Source of the DNA: G963422595 sp963422595
Lineage (GTDB): Bacteria; Pseudomonadota; Gammaproteobacteria; UBA4575
Direction: 5' to 3'
Assembly (NCBI GenBank): GCA_963422595.1
Contig: OY730298.1
Span: 868,001 to 932,000 of the forward strand
DNA: 64,000 nt
The position numbers and the translations under genes were made by a program. Numbering within the stretch: the stretch's first letter is position 1; the number at the start of each line of letters is the position of its first letter. The notes under the pieces are model-generated. The model was not told the origin of the DNA. It was given only the letters and a program-made list of their open reading frames with translations, and did not search any database. Of this stretch, positions 4,630 through 13,433 are shown piece by piece.

Positions 4630-6924
4630 TTACGCAACCACTGCGCCATACAGGCCGCGGTAGTCAAGTACGTTGCCGCCGTAGACGTGGCGGATTTTGT
4701 AGGTGATTTTGTCGTGGCTGAACATTGAGCCGACGGTGGGGTTGTCTTGCACGAATAACTCGGGTTCTTCGGCACCGTCTAAAAATCCGACCTCGATAGT
4801 AGGGACGTCCATAGGATCGCAGCTGACGTACCAGTTATCATTGTCCGTCCAGTACCAAACCGGTAACACATTCATCTGCAATGACTCGATAAAATCCGTG
4901 TCGTTGTTGGTCTGGCGACGGAACAGATCAAACGCGGTTTCTTCCAGTGCAAACGGTACCCACAGGTTCACCGGCGCGATGCCGATACGGTCACCGCTGT
5001 TCAGTTCCGTTTGTTGCAGCACCGCCAGCCGTGCCGCGGCCAGTGCTGCGGCATTTAATGCGGCAGTGCCGAGATTGCCGCGGTCGTTGTGGAACAGTGC
5101 CTTGTTGTCGTAGATATCTGAGTTGTCGGCCAGGAAGTCCAGCACAAACTTACTCAAGGTGCGCTTGGCAGCACGTGACAGGCGCGTCGGAATGCGCATC
5201 ACCGCACCGACGTCATCGTTCTTGATCATTTCCAGGGTGACGTCTTCGGTACCGCCACGTTTCTCAACGCTGTATTTGGCCTGCTCATCGGTGGGTGAGT
5301 CCAGCGCGCCATATGCCGCACTTTGTGCGACCTTCGGCAGATCCCCATAACCACCCATACGGGTGCGTTCCTGGCTGCGGAAATCATTCACCGGCACTAC
5401 CGAGCACAGGCGTCGCCATACGTCGTAATTCGAGCCCTGCGCGTAATCGGCTACCATGCGGCGGGTGATGGCATCACCCAGCACCTTGCCCCACGAGGTA
5501 GAATCAAGGGATTCACGCAACACATTGCCGGTAGCCTCCGCCAGGCGGGATTTATCGCAGTCATCCAGTCGCCCGGTCACACGCTTGTCACCGGTCACAT
5601 CAACGTAACACTCCTTGAGCGAGCGCACGTCACGGTTGGCGGGGTCAAATAGTCCGTCCAGCATCTTGCTAACCTTGTCACTGCGATCCTCGCCGGCTTC
5701 AATCAATGCCTCATCGCCAAGGCCAGTCACCTGACCGCCGCTGGCCAGCGAGCGCACGTAATCCTGTTCACGTCTGATAGCTTCGCGTAATTCGTTGATG
5801 CTAAATTCGTTGCGCGCGTCAAAGTCCTTTTGCAGGCGCTGTTTCGCCTGCTGCGGTAATGCGCTGGCGTTGATTTCCATTCGTGCCGCGGCACGTGCCT
5901 CGACCATTCGCAGTTTGCGCTCCAGCACCTCAGGCGTGATTGCATCAGTGGCAGGCGCGGCACGGCTAATCGCCTCGCGATACGTCGCCTCCAATGCGTC
6001 CGCATCCTCGGTGTCCAGTCCGTCCGGCAGCTGGCCGGCATGGGCTTGTTTGATCGCTTCGAGCATTCGCTCATGTAACTTCATATTCAGCTCCTCGTTT
6101 TCCTTAATGTTTGTTCGCGCATTTTGCGCCTCCAGCAGTTGTAACAGTTCGCCGCCCGCGGCCGCTTCGATCACCAGATCAAGACTGTTCACGTGAGTAA
6201 TCTCCACCGCCTCACGCACGGTCTGGCCACCGCGCACGGTGCGCTTCATGGCACCCAGTGCATCAATGGAAAATCCGAATAAGTCATGCGCCATGCCGCG
6301 CTGCCAGGCCTCATGAATTTTTTGCGGGATGGGGGCGGCTGACTCCAGCAATTCCAGAGTGCCGCGCAACTCGCCGCTATCCGCGCCCGGTCCGGCCACA
6401 AAGGCTGGTTCGATGATGCGCCCGATCAGGCGCCCGAAGTCTTTGCCTTGCCCACGTCGATGTTCATCATCGGATTTGGCAAATACCCGCGCACCGGCGA
6501 ATTTGGGCGTCGCTTCGCGCAACGTCGCATCCGGATAATAATTGCGATTGCCGGATAACCCGGCACGGATAATGCGCACCAGATATCTGGTGCCGACCTT
6601 GCCGTCTGCGACCGACAGGGCTTCAATAATTACGCCGCCACCTGCGCTTTCGCGCATCGCCGGAGTGTAGCCGGCAATAACCTCGCGGTGTTCGCCAAGT
6701 ACAACCTTGTTGTCGTCATTGATGGTGTAGTCACAGGAGATCAGCCGCCCGTCCTGCATTTCCACAACCGCGCGGTCGGCGTAAATCGCGCGCATTGGCG
6801 CGTACTCGTCCAGCGCAGCATGCACCGCCGCAGTGACGAGAGAAATAATCGTTTTGTACTCGGTAGTTGCCGCCTCGCGAATGGATTTTTCGCCCGCAAT
6901 TCCGCTGGTGGGGATCGTCTTCAT
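4630..6924 (-). CDS. Prohead protease - scaffold - major capsid fusion
   Basis: A 764-residue polyprotein. Residues about 1-270 look like a phage prohead serine protease: NRNYYPDATL, a candidate catalytic His155 in SDDEH and Ser219 in FGFSID. Residues about 281-410 are helical and charged, like a scaffold or delta domain. The rest (DVWRRLCSVVPVNDF, MGGYGDLPKV, then a beta-rich end) resembles the Mu-like major capsid family. An internal ATG at residue 281 has its own strong ribosome binding site (GAGGAG), so a 484-residue capsid form can be made separately. The first ATG overlaps the stop of the small upstream gene. Confidence 0.7.
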   Translation of the reverse strand: MKTIPTSGIAGEKSIREAATTEYKTIISLVTAAVHAALDEYAPMRAIYADRAVVEMQDGRLISCDYTINDDNKVVLGEHREVIAGYTPAMRESAGGGVIIEALSVADGKVGTRYLVRIIRAGLSGNRNYYPDATLREATPKFAGARVFAKSDDEHRRGQGKDFGRLIGRIIEPAFVAGPGADSGELRGTLELLESAAPIPQKIHEAWQRGMAHDLFGFSIDALGAMKRTVRGGQTVREAVEITHVNSLDLVIEAAAGGELLQLLEAQNARTNIKENEELNMKLHERMLEAIKQAHAGQLPDGLDTEDADALEATYREAISRAAPATDAITPEVLERKLRMVEARAAARMEINASALPQQAKQRLQKDFDARNEFSINELREAIRREQDYVRSLASGGQVTGLGDEALIEAGEDRSDKVSKMLDGLFDPANRDVRSLKECYVDVTGDKRVTGRLDDCDKSRLAEATGNVLRESLDSTSWGKVLGDAITRRMVADYAQGSNYDVWRRLCSVVPVNDFRSQERTRMGGYGDLPKVAQSAAYGALDSPTDEQAKYSVEKRGGTEDVTLEMIKNDDVGAVMRIPTRLSRAAKRTLSKFVLDFLADNSDIYDNKALFHNDRGNLGTAALNAAALAAARLAVLQQTELNSGDRIGIAPVNLWVPFALEETAFDLFRRQTNNDTDFIESLQMNVLPVWYWTDNDNWYVSCDPMDVPTIEVGFLDGAEEPELFVQDNPTVGSMFSHDKITYKIRHVYGGNVLDYRGLYGAVVA
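6082..6096 (-). promoter_or_regulatory. Internal ribosome binding site and start within the protease-capsid gene
   Basis: GAGGAG (plus-strand 6091-6096) is followed by 6 nt and an in-frame ATG (6082-6084) that begins MKLHERMLEAIKQ. This is exactly at the junction between the protease and the scaffold/capsid part. It predicts a second product in which the capsid lacks the protease. Confidence 0.6.
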
Positions 6925-7121
6925 TGCAGTTCCCCGCGCAGCTTCTGCCCGTCGGTCGTAACTACGATTACATGGTCGTGGTATGGCCTGGCATCCAGCA
7001 CATCAGCAGCCTTGCGCCCGACCAGCCTGGCCGCCTGCGCGCGCGTCAGTTTTTTATTGGCGCCGCGAGTTTTGGTGGTGCGTTGCTCGCGCTGCGCGTC
7101 TGGTATGGGTTTTGTCGGCAT
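6921..7121 (-). CDS. Small conserved-looking phage protein (66 aa)
   Basis: A 66-residue basic protein starting MPTKPIPDAQREQRTTKT and ending VIVVTTDGQKLRGELQ. Its stop overlaps the ATG of the protease-capsid gene, so the two are co-transcribed and probably coupled. The frame is open further upstream, but that part runs through the divergent promoter region, so the internal ATG at 7121 is chosen. It is the first gene of the leftward late operon. I do not recognise the family; the second half could form a small beta domain. Confidence 0.5.
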   Translation of the reverse strand: MPTKPIPDAQREQRTTKTRGANKKLTRAQAARLVGRKAADVLDARPYHDHVIVVTTDGQKLRGELQ

Positions 7122-7179
7122 AATTGATCTGTTCCGTGATAATTCGAGCGAGACGGTAGCAGGGCGATAAATGAAAAGT

Positions 7180-7213
7180 GTTATAAAGCATTTTAAGTAA
7201 AACGTTTTATAAC
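7180..7213. promoter_or_regulatory. Palindromic control region between divergent phage operons
   Basis: GTTATAAA at 7180-7187 and TTTATAAC at 7206-7213 form an inverted repeat, with a partly symmetric centre (TTTTA, AG, TAAAA). It lies in the 125-bp gap between the leftward head operon (starts at 7121) and the rightward operon (starts at 7247). It is suited to bind a dimeric activator such as a Mor/C-type protein and carries A/T-rich -10-like sequences on both strands. Confidence 0.45.
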
Positions 7214-7246
7214 AACATTTGCTTCGTTCGCGGCTATGCTGCGGCA

Positions 7247-7675
7247 ATGAATGAGTTTTCCCGTATCCATCTGGAGCGTTTTGCCTATGCCTCTGCCGGC
7301 GCGCTGGGGCGGTTGTATCTGCCTGATCAAACTCTGTTTACAGTGGAACCACCGTGGCAGGATAACCAACCCGATATGAGTTGCATTCCCGAAGGTTTGT
7401 ACCGCGTGCGCCGCGACAAAACCGGTAAACATCGCTGGTGGCGAGTGCTGGAGGTGCCGGCGCGCCACGCAATTGAAATTCATCCGGCCAATTATTTCAT
7501 TACCCCTGACGGTAAACAGGAATTGCACGGCTGCATCGCGCCCGGCTTGAGGTTGAATCCAAATCATCAGGCCTCGGTGCTGTCCAGCCGCAAGGCGTGT
7601 GAGCGGATGCTGGAGATCCTGGGAGACGCGGATTGGGAACTTAAAATTACGCAGATTCAAGGGGCGATTTTATGA
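7247..7675 (+). CDS. DUF5675 family phage protein
   Basis: A 142-residue protein with the features of DUF5675 proteins: a beta-rich N-terminus (GALGRLYLPDQTLFTVEPPW), CIPEGLYRVRR, and the HPAN / LHGCIAPG blocks with a conserved His and Cys. Members often sit in phage lysis modules, and a holin gene follows here with a 4-bp overlap. An enzymatic activity such as cell-wall hydrolysis is possible but not established. It is the first gene of the rightward operon. Confidence 0.7.
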   Translation: MNEFSRIHLERFAYASAGALGRLYLPDQTLFTVEPPWQDNQPDMSCIPEGLYRVRRDKTGKHRWWRVLEVPARHAIEIHPANYFITPDGKQELHGCIAPGLRLNPNHQASVLSSRKACERMLEILGDADWELKITQIQGAIL

Positions 7676-8160
7676 GTTTTCTAGGTAAAGTCTTCTCGGT
7701 GGCAGGCGGCGGGCTGGTTAAAACTGTCGGTGGATTGGTAGACGATTTGCATCTGTCTGGTGAGGAGAAGCAGGATTTCAAGCTGAAGTTTGAAACGCTG
7801 CTACAGCAGCGCGACAGCGCCATCGAGCAGACTATCCGTGCGGAATTGAATGCCAAGATGCAGGTGGTACGTGCGGAGTTATTACAGGGCGATACCTACA
7901 CTAAACGGGCGCGGCCTACGGTGATTTACTTTGGGCTGCTGGTGATTTTCTTCAACTATTGTCTGGTGCCGCTGGTGCAGACTTTCATGGGCACTGAGTT
8001 ACAACCGTTTGCGCTGCCGACTGAGTTTTGGTTTGCCTGGGGCGGCATCGTTTCCACCTACGCCATCGGTCGCAGTGCCGAGAAACGCGGCGCACGTGGC
8101 CGTGTGGTTACTGCCGTTACTGGTGGCAGTGCCAATAAAGTCGAGGAGCTTTTCCAATGA
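7672..8160 (+). CDS. Holin, 3TM type
   Basis: A 162-residue protein matching the 3TM-type holin (GTA_holin_3TM) layout: an amphipathic N-terminus with SFLGKVFSVAGGGLVKTVGG, a charged helical region, KRARPTVIYFGLL, then two hydrophobic segments and the ending GRSAEKRG. It would form lesions in the inner membrane at the time of lysis. It overlaps the DUF5675 gene (ATGA-type junction). The same family also occurs in gene transfer agents. Confidence 0.75.
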   Translation: MSFLGKVFSVAGGGLVKTVGGLVDDLHLSGEEKQDFKLKFETLLQQRDSAIEQTIRAELNAKMQVVRAELLQGDTYTKRARPTVIYFGLLVIFFNYCLVPLVQTFMGTELQPFALPTEFWFAWGGIVSTYAIGRSAEKRGARGRVVTAVTGGSANKVEELFQ

Positions 8161-8201
8161 TGGAGGCTGTGCCGGCGCACTACGTGAGATAGGAAGTAAA
8201 T

Positions 8202-8471
8202 ATGTACGACTTGCAAGTTATGCAGATTATTTTTGGCAGCGTGTTGACCGCGTTGAGCGCGGCGGTGGGTTGGTTGATCGTTACGGTGATTATCACTGCG
8301 CGCAAGGTGGCGGTATTGGAGGCGCAGGATTGTTCTAAAGACATCGCCCGTATTCACGCGCGCATTGATGATATTGCCGGCACCGTGTCGCGCACCGAAG
8401 GCGAGATTAAGCAGTTGATCAGGCAGATGCATCTGATAAATGAATATCTTTTAGCTCAGCGCGATGACTAG
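8202..8471 (+). CDS. DUF2730 family protein (Mu gp25-like)
   Basis: An 89-residue protein has one N-terminal membrane helix (LTALSAAVGWLIVTVIITA) and a coiled-coil tail (DIARIHARIDDIAGTVSRTE). This is the pattern of Mu gp25 / DUF2730 proteins, which lie between lysis and packaging genes. GGAAG precedes the ATG. It overlaps the next gene by 8 bp. Its role in the phage is unknown. Confidence 0.65.
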   Translation: MYDLQVMQIIFGSVLTALSAAVGWLIVTVIITARKVAVLEAQDCSKDIARIHARIDDIAGTVSRTEGEIKQLIRQMHLINEYLLAQRDD

Positions 8472-8766
8472 GTACCGTGATCTGGTAACGCAGGATCTGC
8501 GCTTGACGGTTTTGCACCTGTTGACGCAGGCGGATGGGTATGACCTGAACAGTTCTATTTTAGCCAGCGCGTTGCGCGAGTTCGGCCATCGCCCAAGCAT
8601 GGACAGACTGGAGATGGAGCTGGGCTGGCTGGCCGAACGGGGGTTGATTACGATAGTTAAGGTTGGACATTTAACTGTTTCCAAACTGACTTTGCGCGGT
8701 GAGGACGTGGCATATGGGCACGCGGTGGTGCCTGGCGTGAAGCGCCCCGGCCCACAGCACGGTTAA
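8464..8766 (+). CDS. VpaChn25_0724-like phage protein (Mu gp26-like)
   Basis: A 100-residue protein with a winged-helix look, from YRDLVTQDLRLTVLHLL through ASALREFGHRPSMDRLEMEL and LAERGLITI to VVPGVKRPGP. It matches the family known as VpaChn25_0724, the usual neighbour of Mu gp25- and gp27-like genes. It may bind DNA during packaging. Overlap with the upstream gene indicates translational coupling. Confidence 0.7.
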   Translation: MTRYRDLVTQDLRLTVLHLLTQADGYDLNSSILASALREFGHRPSMDRLEMELGWLAERGLITIVKVGHLTVSKLTLRGEDVAYGHAVVPGVKRPGPQHG

Positions 8767-8784
8767 CGGTTTGAGGTAATTTCT

Positions 8785-9342
8785 TTGGGACGCCGCGCTA
8801 CAGTTATCAGCATGCCGCGCGATCTGCGTGAGGCTTTGAACGCGCGCTTGTGCGATAGCGGATTCAGTAACTATGCCAGTCTTGCCAGATGGTTGAATGG
8901 TGAGCTTAGGAGGCGTGGCTTGCACTTGCGGGTAACATCGCGAACGGTAAACAGATATGGCAAGAAGATGGAGCGAATGGGGCATGATATGGCACGCGCG
9001 CGCGAGGTGGCGGCGGTGTGGGCGGATAAATTTGGCCGCGAACCAAATGGCGACGTAGGGCGACTGGTGATACAGATTGTGCAGTCGTTGTCGTTTGACG
9101 TGGCTAAACATTTGCACGCCGCGGCGTGCGATGGTGAGGTGAATATAGAGGATGCATTAACGTCTTTGAAGGATTTGGCACTGCTCGTGCATCGCCTGGA
9201 GCGCGCCTCGGAGTTGAGCGAGAAACGTGAGAAGGAATTGCGCGCCGCAGTCGCCCAGCAAGCCGAGAGTGAGGCACAAAAACAAGGTATCAGTAAAGAT
9301 ACGGCGGCGGCGATTCGTGCCGCCATTGAGGGCGCCAAGTGA
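8785..9342 (+). CDS. DUF3486 family protein, small terminase (Mu gp27-like)
   Basis: A 185-residue protein starting at TTG (MGRRATVISMPRDLREALN), with GAGGT 7 nt upstream. The N-terminal segment is a helix-turn-helix of the DUF3486 family; the middle and C-terminus are helical and charged. In Mu-like phages this protein lies directly before the large terminase and is taken as the small terminase subunit that recognises DNA. Its stop overlaps the GTG of the large terminase gene. Confidence 0.75.
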   Translation: MGRRATVISMPRDLREALNARLCDSGFSNYASLARWLNGELRRRGLHLRVTSRTVNRYGKKMERMGHDMARAREVAAVWADKFGREPNGDVGRLVIQIVQSLSFDVAKHLHAAACDGEVNIEDALTSLKDLALLVHRLERASELSEKREKELRAAVAQQAESEAQKQGISKDTAAAIRAAIEGAK

Positions 9343-10730
9343 GCGCACCACGTACTTTATTGCCTTATCAGGCACGCTGGGTGCGCGATGCCGCCGGACT
9401 GGCGGTGATCGAAAAGTCGCGACGAATCGGCATCTCCTGGGCCAGTGCCTATCAAGCCGTCATGCACGCCGGCGAGGGTGTTGGCGACGTCTACTATCAG
9501 GGCTATGCCCTGGAGATGGCACGCGGTTTTATTGGCGATGCTTCCGAGTGGGCAAAAACCCTGCAAATTGCCGCCGAGCAAGTCGGCGAGACATTACTCA
9601 ATGATGGCCGTAAGGCCATCCAGGCCTACCGCCTGAGCATGGCCAGCGGTAGGCAGATACTCGCCATGACCAGTTCACCACGCGCATTTCGGTCGCGTGG
9701 ACGACCGGGCGATCTGGCTATTATCGATGAGGCAGCCTTTGTTGATGATCTGCAAGCGGTGCTCAAAGCGGCGCTGGCGTTTCGCACCTGGGGCGGGCGG
9801 GTGCGCGTCATCAGTACGCACAACGGTGAGGCCTCGCTATTTAACTCTCTGTGCCGCAATGTCCGCGACGGCAAACAGCCTGGCAGCCTGCATAGCGTAT
9901 GCTTGAGCGATGCGATTGCCGACGGCTTTTACAAGCGTATTTGTGACGTGGCCAACACTCCCTGGTCACCGCGCGCCGAGCGTGAATGGGAGGCCGGCCT
10001 GCGTGCCGACTATGGGACTAACGCCAGTGAGGAGCTGGACTGCATCCCCAGCAGCGGTGGCGGGGCGTGGATTGCCTGGCACTTAATCCGCACCGCCGAA
10101 CATCCGCAGGCCGGCAACCGAACCGAATACCAAAACGGCCGCTGCTTTATTGGTATTGACATCGCCCGACGCCGCGACCTGTGGGTGGCAGTGGTGCTGG
10201 AGAAAATCGCCGACGTGCTGTGGGTGCGCGAACTGATTACGCGCCAGGGCATCACCTTTGCCGAGCAGCGCAGCATCGTGCGTAATCTGGCACAGCATTA
10301 TCAGCCTGTACGCATCGCAGTCGATCAAACTGGCATGGGCGAGGCCGTGGTGGAACAGCTGCAAGATGACCACGGCAAACTGCGCGTGGAAGGCGTGTTA
10401 TTGACCAGTCCGCGGCGGCTGGATGTGGCCACCGCCCTGCGCGAGGCGTTTGAGGACGCGCGTATCCGTATTCCCGCAGATGAGGCCGTGCGTGCCGATC
10501 TGCACTCGGTGCATGCCGAGGCCGGCCCGACCGGCGCGCCACGCCTGATCGCACAACGCAGCAGCACCGATGGGCACGCCGACCGCTTCTGGGCTCTGGC
10601 ACTGGCCTGTGCCGCCGCCAGCAGCACAGCCCAACCCGCCGCCGGCATCACCATTGATGAACAGAACGACCCGCGCGACCCCTACCGCCCACGTGCCATG
10701 CCTAACCGTACTAACTTCTATCTACACTGA
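9339..10730 (+). CDS. Large terminase subunit (Mu gp28-like)
   Basis: A 463-residue packaging ATPase-nuclease. The ATPase part has a degenerate Walker A (EKSRRIGISW, about residues 25-34) and Walker B with catalytic Glu (LAIIDEAAF, about 126-134), followed by the coupling motif ISTHNGE. The nuclease part has acidic residues in FIGIDIARRRDLW, AVDQTGMG and the final DRFWALALA. It cuts and pumps phage DNA into proheads at the portal. It starts with GTG overlapping the upstream stop, and its own stop overlaps the portal ATG (TGATG). Confidence 0.85.
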   Translation: MSAPRTLLPYQARWVRDAAGLAVIEKSRRIGISWASAYQAVMHAGEGVGDVYYQGYALEMARGFIGDASEWAKTLQIAAEQVGETLLNDGRKAIQAYRLSMASGRQILAMTSSPRAFRSRGRPGDLAIIDEAAFVDDLQAVLKAALAFRTWGGRVRVISTHNGEASLFNSLCRNVRDGKQPGSLHSVCLSDAIADGFYKRICDVANTPWSPRAEREWEAGLRADYGTNASEELDCIPSSGGGAWIAWHLIRTAEHPQAGNRTEYQNGRCFIGIDIARRRDLWVAVVLEKIADVLWVRELITRQGITFAEQRSIVRNLAQHYQPVRIAVDQTGMGEAVVEQLQDDHGKLRVEGVLLTSPRRLDVATALREAFEDARIRIPADEAVRADLHSVHAEAGPTGAPRLIAQRSSTDGHADRFWALALACAAASSTAQPAAGITIDEQNDPRDPYRPRAMPNRTNFYLH

Positions 10731-12082
10731 TGAAAACACTCAAAAACTTATTCAAACGGCGCCTCACCGAGGCCGCTGGCCACACAGTAGACGCCGATGA
10801 AGACCACTGGCGCCGGCTGACCGGCGACTCCACCCGCGACCTGCCCACCCTTACGCAACAGCGTATGCGCAAACTGGCGGTGTGGCTATGGCAAACCAAC
10901 CTGCTGGCCAACCGCCTGATTGAACTGCCGGTCGCTTACCTGCTCGCGGAGGGCGTCACCTTACGCGCCCTGCACACCTTCTGGCACGATCCCATCAATC
11001 AACTGGATATCAAGCTGCCGCGCAAGGTGCGTGAACTGGCACTCTACGGCGAGCAATGCTGGCCAGCCTTTGTTGACCCCAACAGCGGCCACGTGCGCCT
11101 GGGCTATCTTGACCCCAGCCTGATCGAGACCGTGGTCACCGACCCCGATAATGCCGAGCAACCCATCGGCATCGTCACTGTCAAGGACAAACGCGGCCAC
11201 GCGCGCCGCTACAAGATCATCTACAACGGCCCGGAAGACTGTTTCAGCCCCCGCACCCAGGAAATCCGTCAAACCTTTGACACCGGCAACTGCTTCTACT
11301 ACCGCATTAATACGCTGTCTAACTCCAAGCGTGGCCACTCCGACCTGTTAGCCCAGGCCGACTGGCTGGATGCCTACGAACAATACCTGTTCGGCGAGGT
11401 GGATCGCGCCAACCTGCTCAGAGCCTTCTTGTGGGACGTAGAGATGCCCGGGGCCACGCAAGCAGAAGTGGATGCCCGCGCCGGCAAAATCCAACGCCCG
11501 ATGCCCGGTAGTGTGCGCGTGCACAACGATGCCGAACGCTGGCAAGCCTTAACCCCAGACCTCAAAGCCGTGGACTCCAGTGCCGCCGCACGCCTGTTCC
11601 GCAACCACGTTTTAGGCGGCGGTACCATCCCTGAGCACTGGTTTGGTGGCGGCGGCGATGTCAACCGCGCCACTGCCGGCGAGATGGGCGAACCCACCTT
11701 CAAGATCTACTCCATGCGCCAGCGTGAATGGAAACATATCCTGGAAGACGTCGGCACTTACGTGATCAACAGAGCCCAGGACCCCAGCGGTGAGACCTTG
11801 ATCATCAATCCGACCGAGCCGGCGCCCGAATGGATGCCGCAGGCTATCTTCCCCGAACTCACCAGCCGCGACACCACTCACTACGCTACCGCACTGCAAC
11901 ACGTCACCATCGCCGCCGGACAAGCCCTGGACCGTGGCCTGATCCCGGAATTGCTGGCGACCCAAATGATCCAGGCTGTAGCGGAGCACCTGGGCGTGGA
12001 GTTTGATGCCCAAACCCAACTTGACGCTGCGCGCCAGGAGAGTAAGCAAGGTGGTGAAGAGAATGCTCACCCAACCGAGTGA
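10730..12082 (+). CDS. Phage portal protein
   Basis: A 450-residue protein with portal features: an early region rich in helices (MRKLAVWLWQTNLLANRLIE, LLAEGV), a mid section with RINTLSNSKRGHSDLLAQADWL and a GGG-rich turn before the long helix region (HVLGGGTIPEHWFGGGGDV). It forms the dodecameric ring through which DNA enters the capsid. It directly follows terminase. The head protein that usually comes next is absent from this strand; head genes continue on the opposite strand from 7121. Confidence 0.75.
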   Translation: MKTLKNLFKRRLTEAAGHTVDADEDHWRRLTGDSTRDLPTLTQQRMRKLAVWLWQTNLLANRLIELPVAYLLAEGVTLRALHTFWHDPINQLDIKLPRKVRELALYGEQCWPAFVDPNSGHVRLGYLDPSLIETVVTDPDNAEQPIGIVTVKDKRGHARRYKIIYNGPEDCFSPRTQEIRQTFDTGNCFYYRINTLSNSKRGHSDLLAQADWLDAYEQYLFGEVDRANLLRAFLWDVEMPGATQAEVDARAGKIQRPMPGSVRVHNDAERWQALTPDLKAVDSSAAARLFRNHVLGGGTIPEHWFGGGGDVNRATAGEMGEPTFKIYSMRQREWKHILEDVGTYVINRAQDPSGETLIINPTEPAPEWMPQAIFPELTSRDTTHYATALQHVTIAAGQALDRGLIPELLATQMIQAVAEHLGVEFDAQTQLDAARQESKQGGEENAHPTE

Positions 12083-12175
12083 GATCATAGCGAGCTTGTA
12101 AACTACTCTTTCGGTTTCCCGATAATGTCACGATTATCCCGGGTTAAGCTCCGCTTGGTTTTGGACCGGGGTTGA

Positions 12176-12421
12176 TCAGGGCGTCTGGACTTGTTTTTCT
12201 GTGTCACCAGACATCGCTCCGCCAGACCTCAAATTACCCACTGCTTTGCGAAAATATGTGGCAATCTGCCTTCTGTCCTGCATATATCCTGCCATATTTC
12301 CAGGATCAGGCTGATATAAAATCAGGTATTCAGGAGGGGTAAAAACATCGCAAAAAGCATCCGGCAAGCTCCTGCTAAAATCATTAACAGAGCGATACAC
12401 CAAAGCTCGTTCCAGTTTCAT
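12176..12421 (-). CDS. Small protein of unknown function (81 aa)
   Basis: An 81-residue ORF between the portal gene and the repressor gene, on the minus strand. A near-perfect AAGGAGT lies 7 nt before the ATG, which is the main evidence that it is real. The protein starts MKLERALVYRSVNDFSRSL and has no membrane segment or recognisable motif. It may be an accessory (moron) gene of the prophage or part of the repressor region. I do not recognise it. Confidence 0.5.
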   Translation of the reverse strand: MKLERALVYRSVNDFSRSLPDAFCDVFTPPEYLILYQPDPGNMAGYMQDRRQIATYFRKAVGNLRSGGAMSGDTEKQVQTP

Positions 12422-12578
12422 TTTTTTACTCCTTAGAATAGAAGTGTACCCGTATAATTTTAAGGTAATTGTTGTATTTGGGAGGAAACCCCGGCACCAG
12501 CCAGACTCCCAAAAGCATTTAACTAAACTAAATCATGTCATAAAACCACATAAAATTTATATGTCCCACTTCACCCGG

Positions 12579-13385
12579 TCACACCCAGGTGCCGCGCCAC
12601 ACGACCTCGCCGATGATTGCGTCGCCGGGTGTAAGCTCCAACGGTGCGTAGTTGTGATTGTCGCTGATTAGCAGCCAGTTGTTATTCGGCGTTGATTCCA
12701 GACGCTTGATGAAAAGCTCGTCGTCTACCCGTGCGGCAACTACTTTCCCACGCTGGTAATCGTTGCGGTGATGATCGACCAACACGGTATCGCCATCCTT
12801 AAACGATGGTTCCATGCTGTCGCCCATTACTTCTACCGCACTGACCTGGCCGGGCTGTAGATTGTTGCGGCGCATCCAGTCGTGGCGAAAAGCCAGCATG
12901 CCCACCGGACGCTCGTCGTTGGTGCTTGCGCCGTGCCCGGCGGCCAGCCTGATATCCAGCTTGGGTACCAACACGTGCTCCGCATTACTGGTATCAGGGT
13001 CAAAAGCATAAGCCGGGAGAGGAGGGGTATTTTCCGCATAAGCAGCAGGCGCGGCAGGCTGCTCCTGGACAGATGACGCAGCACCAGCTTTTTGAGGATG
13101 GCGGAAGGCACTTGTTCCCTTGCCATCGGGATGCCAGGTTGCCCGATCTGCCCTGGTTTTGGCGACACCCTGCCGCGGCGCAAGGGTTTCAAAATAACTC
13201 CTTAACCCAAGCGCCGTGTAGGCGGTTGCCAGCCTGGCGGCCGATGGCATTGAACCACGTCGCAAACCCTGAAAAAAAGACGAATCGGCACGTCCGAACA
13301 TCAACTTCGACGCCGCCGCCTGCGACAACCCCAACTCTTTACGACGACCTTCCAAAGTATCGTAAATTTCTTCCACAGATAACAT
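12579..13385 (-). CDS. Phage repressor, LexA-like S24 peptidase
   Basis: A 268-residue repressor. Residues about 5-60 form a helix-turn-helix (RRKELGLSQAAASKLMF) and the C-terminal half is an S24 peptidase. The catalytic Ser190 in VMGDSMEPSF and Lys227 in FIKRLE are 37 residues apart, as in LexA (Ser119/Lys156). It should hold lysogeny and inactivate itself after RecA activation. The cleavage site would be in the linker region, with AAGHG at about 148-152 as a candidate. It is divergent from gam, and paired operators lie in the 113-bp gap. Confidence 0.85.
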   Translation of the reverse strand: MLSVEEIYDTLEGRRKELGLSQAAASKLMFGRADSSFFQGLRRGSMPSAARLATAYTALGLRSYFETLAPRQGVAKTRADRATWHPDGKGTSAFRHPQKAGAASSVQEQPAAPAAYAENTPPLPAYAFDPDTSNAEHVLVPKLDIRLAAGHGASTNDERPVGMLAFRHDWMRRNNLQPGQVSAVEVMGDSMEPSFKDGDTVLVDHHRNDYQRGKVVAARVDDELFIKRLESTPNNNWLLISDNHNYAPLELTPGDAIIGEVVWRGTWV

Positions 13386-13396
13386 AATAATACCTA

Positions 13397-13408
13397 TTTA
13401 CACTGAAA
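13397..13408 (-). promoter_or_regulatory. Operator copy 1 (repressor promoter side)
   Basis: TTTACACTGAAA is the exact reverse complement of the 12-mer at 13448-13459. On the minus strand it reads TTTCAGTGTAAA and overlaps the likely -10 (TGTAAAT) of the repressor gene itself, which suggests autoregulation. Confidence 0.6.
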
Positions 13409-13433
13409 ATTTTGAAAAAGCAACAAACAAAAT

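Noticed and set aside
7193..7660. 155-codon minus-strand ORF opposite the DUF5675 gene
   Set aside because: It is antisense to a recognisable phage gene and runs through the divergent promoter region.
12477..12513. TTTGGGAG...CTCCCAAA hairpin as terminator
   Set aside because: The 8-bp stem is perfect but the loop is 21 nt and no T run follows on either strand.
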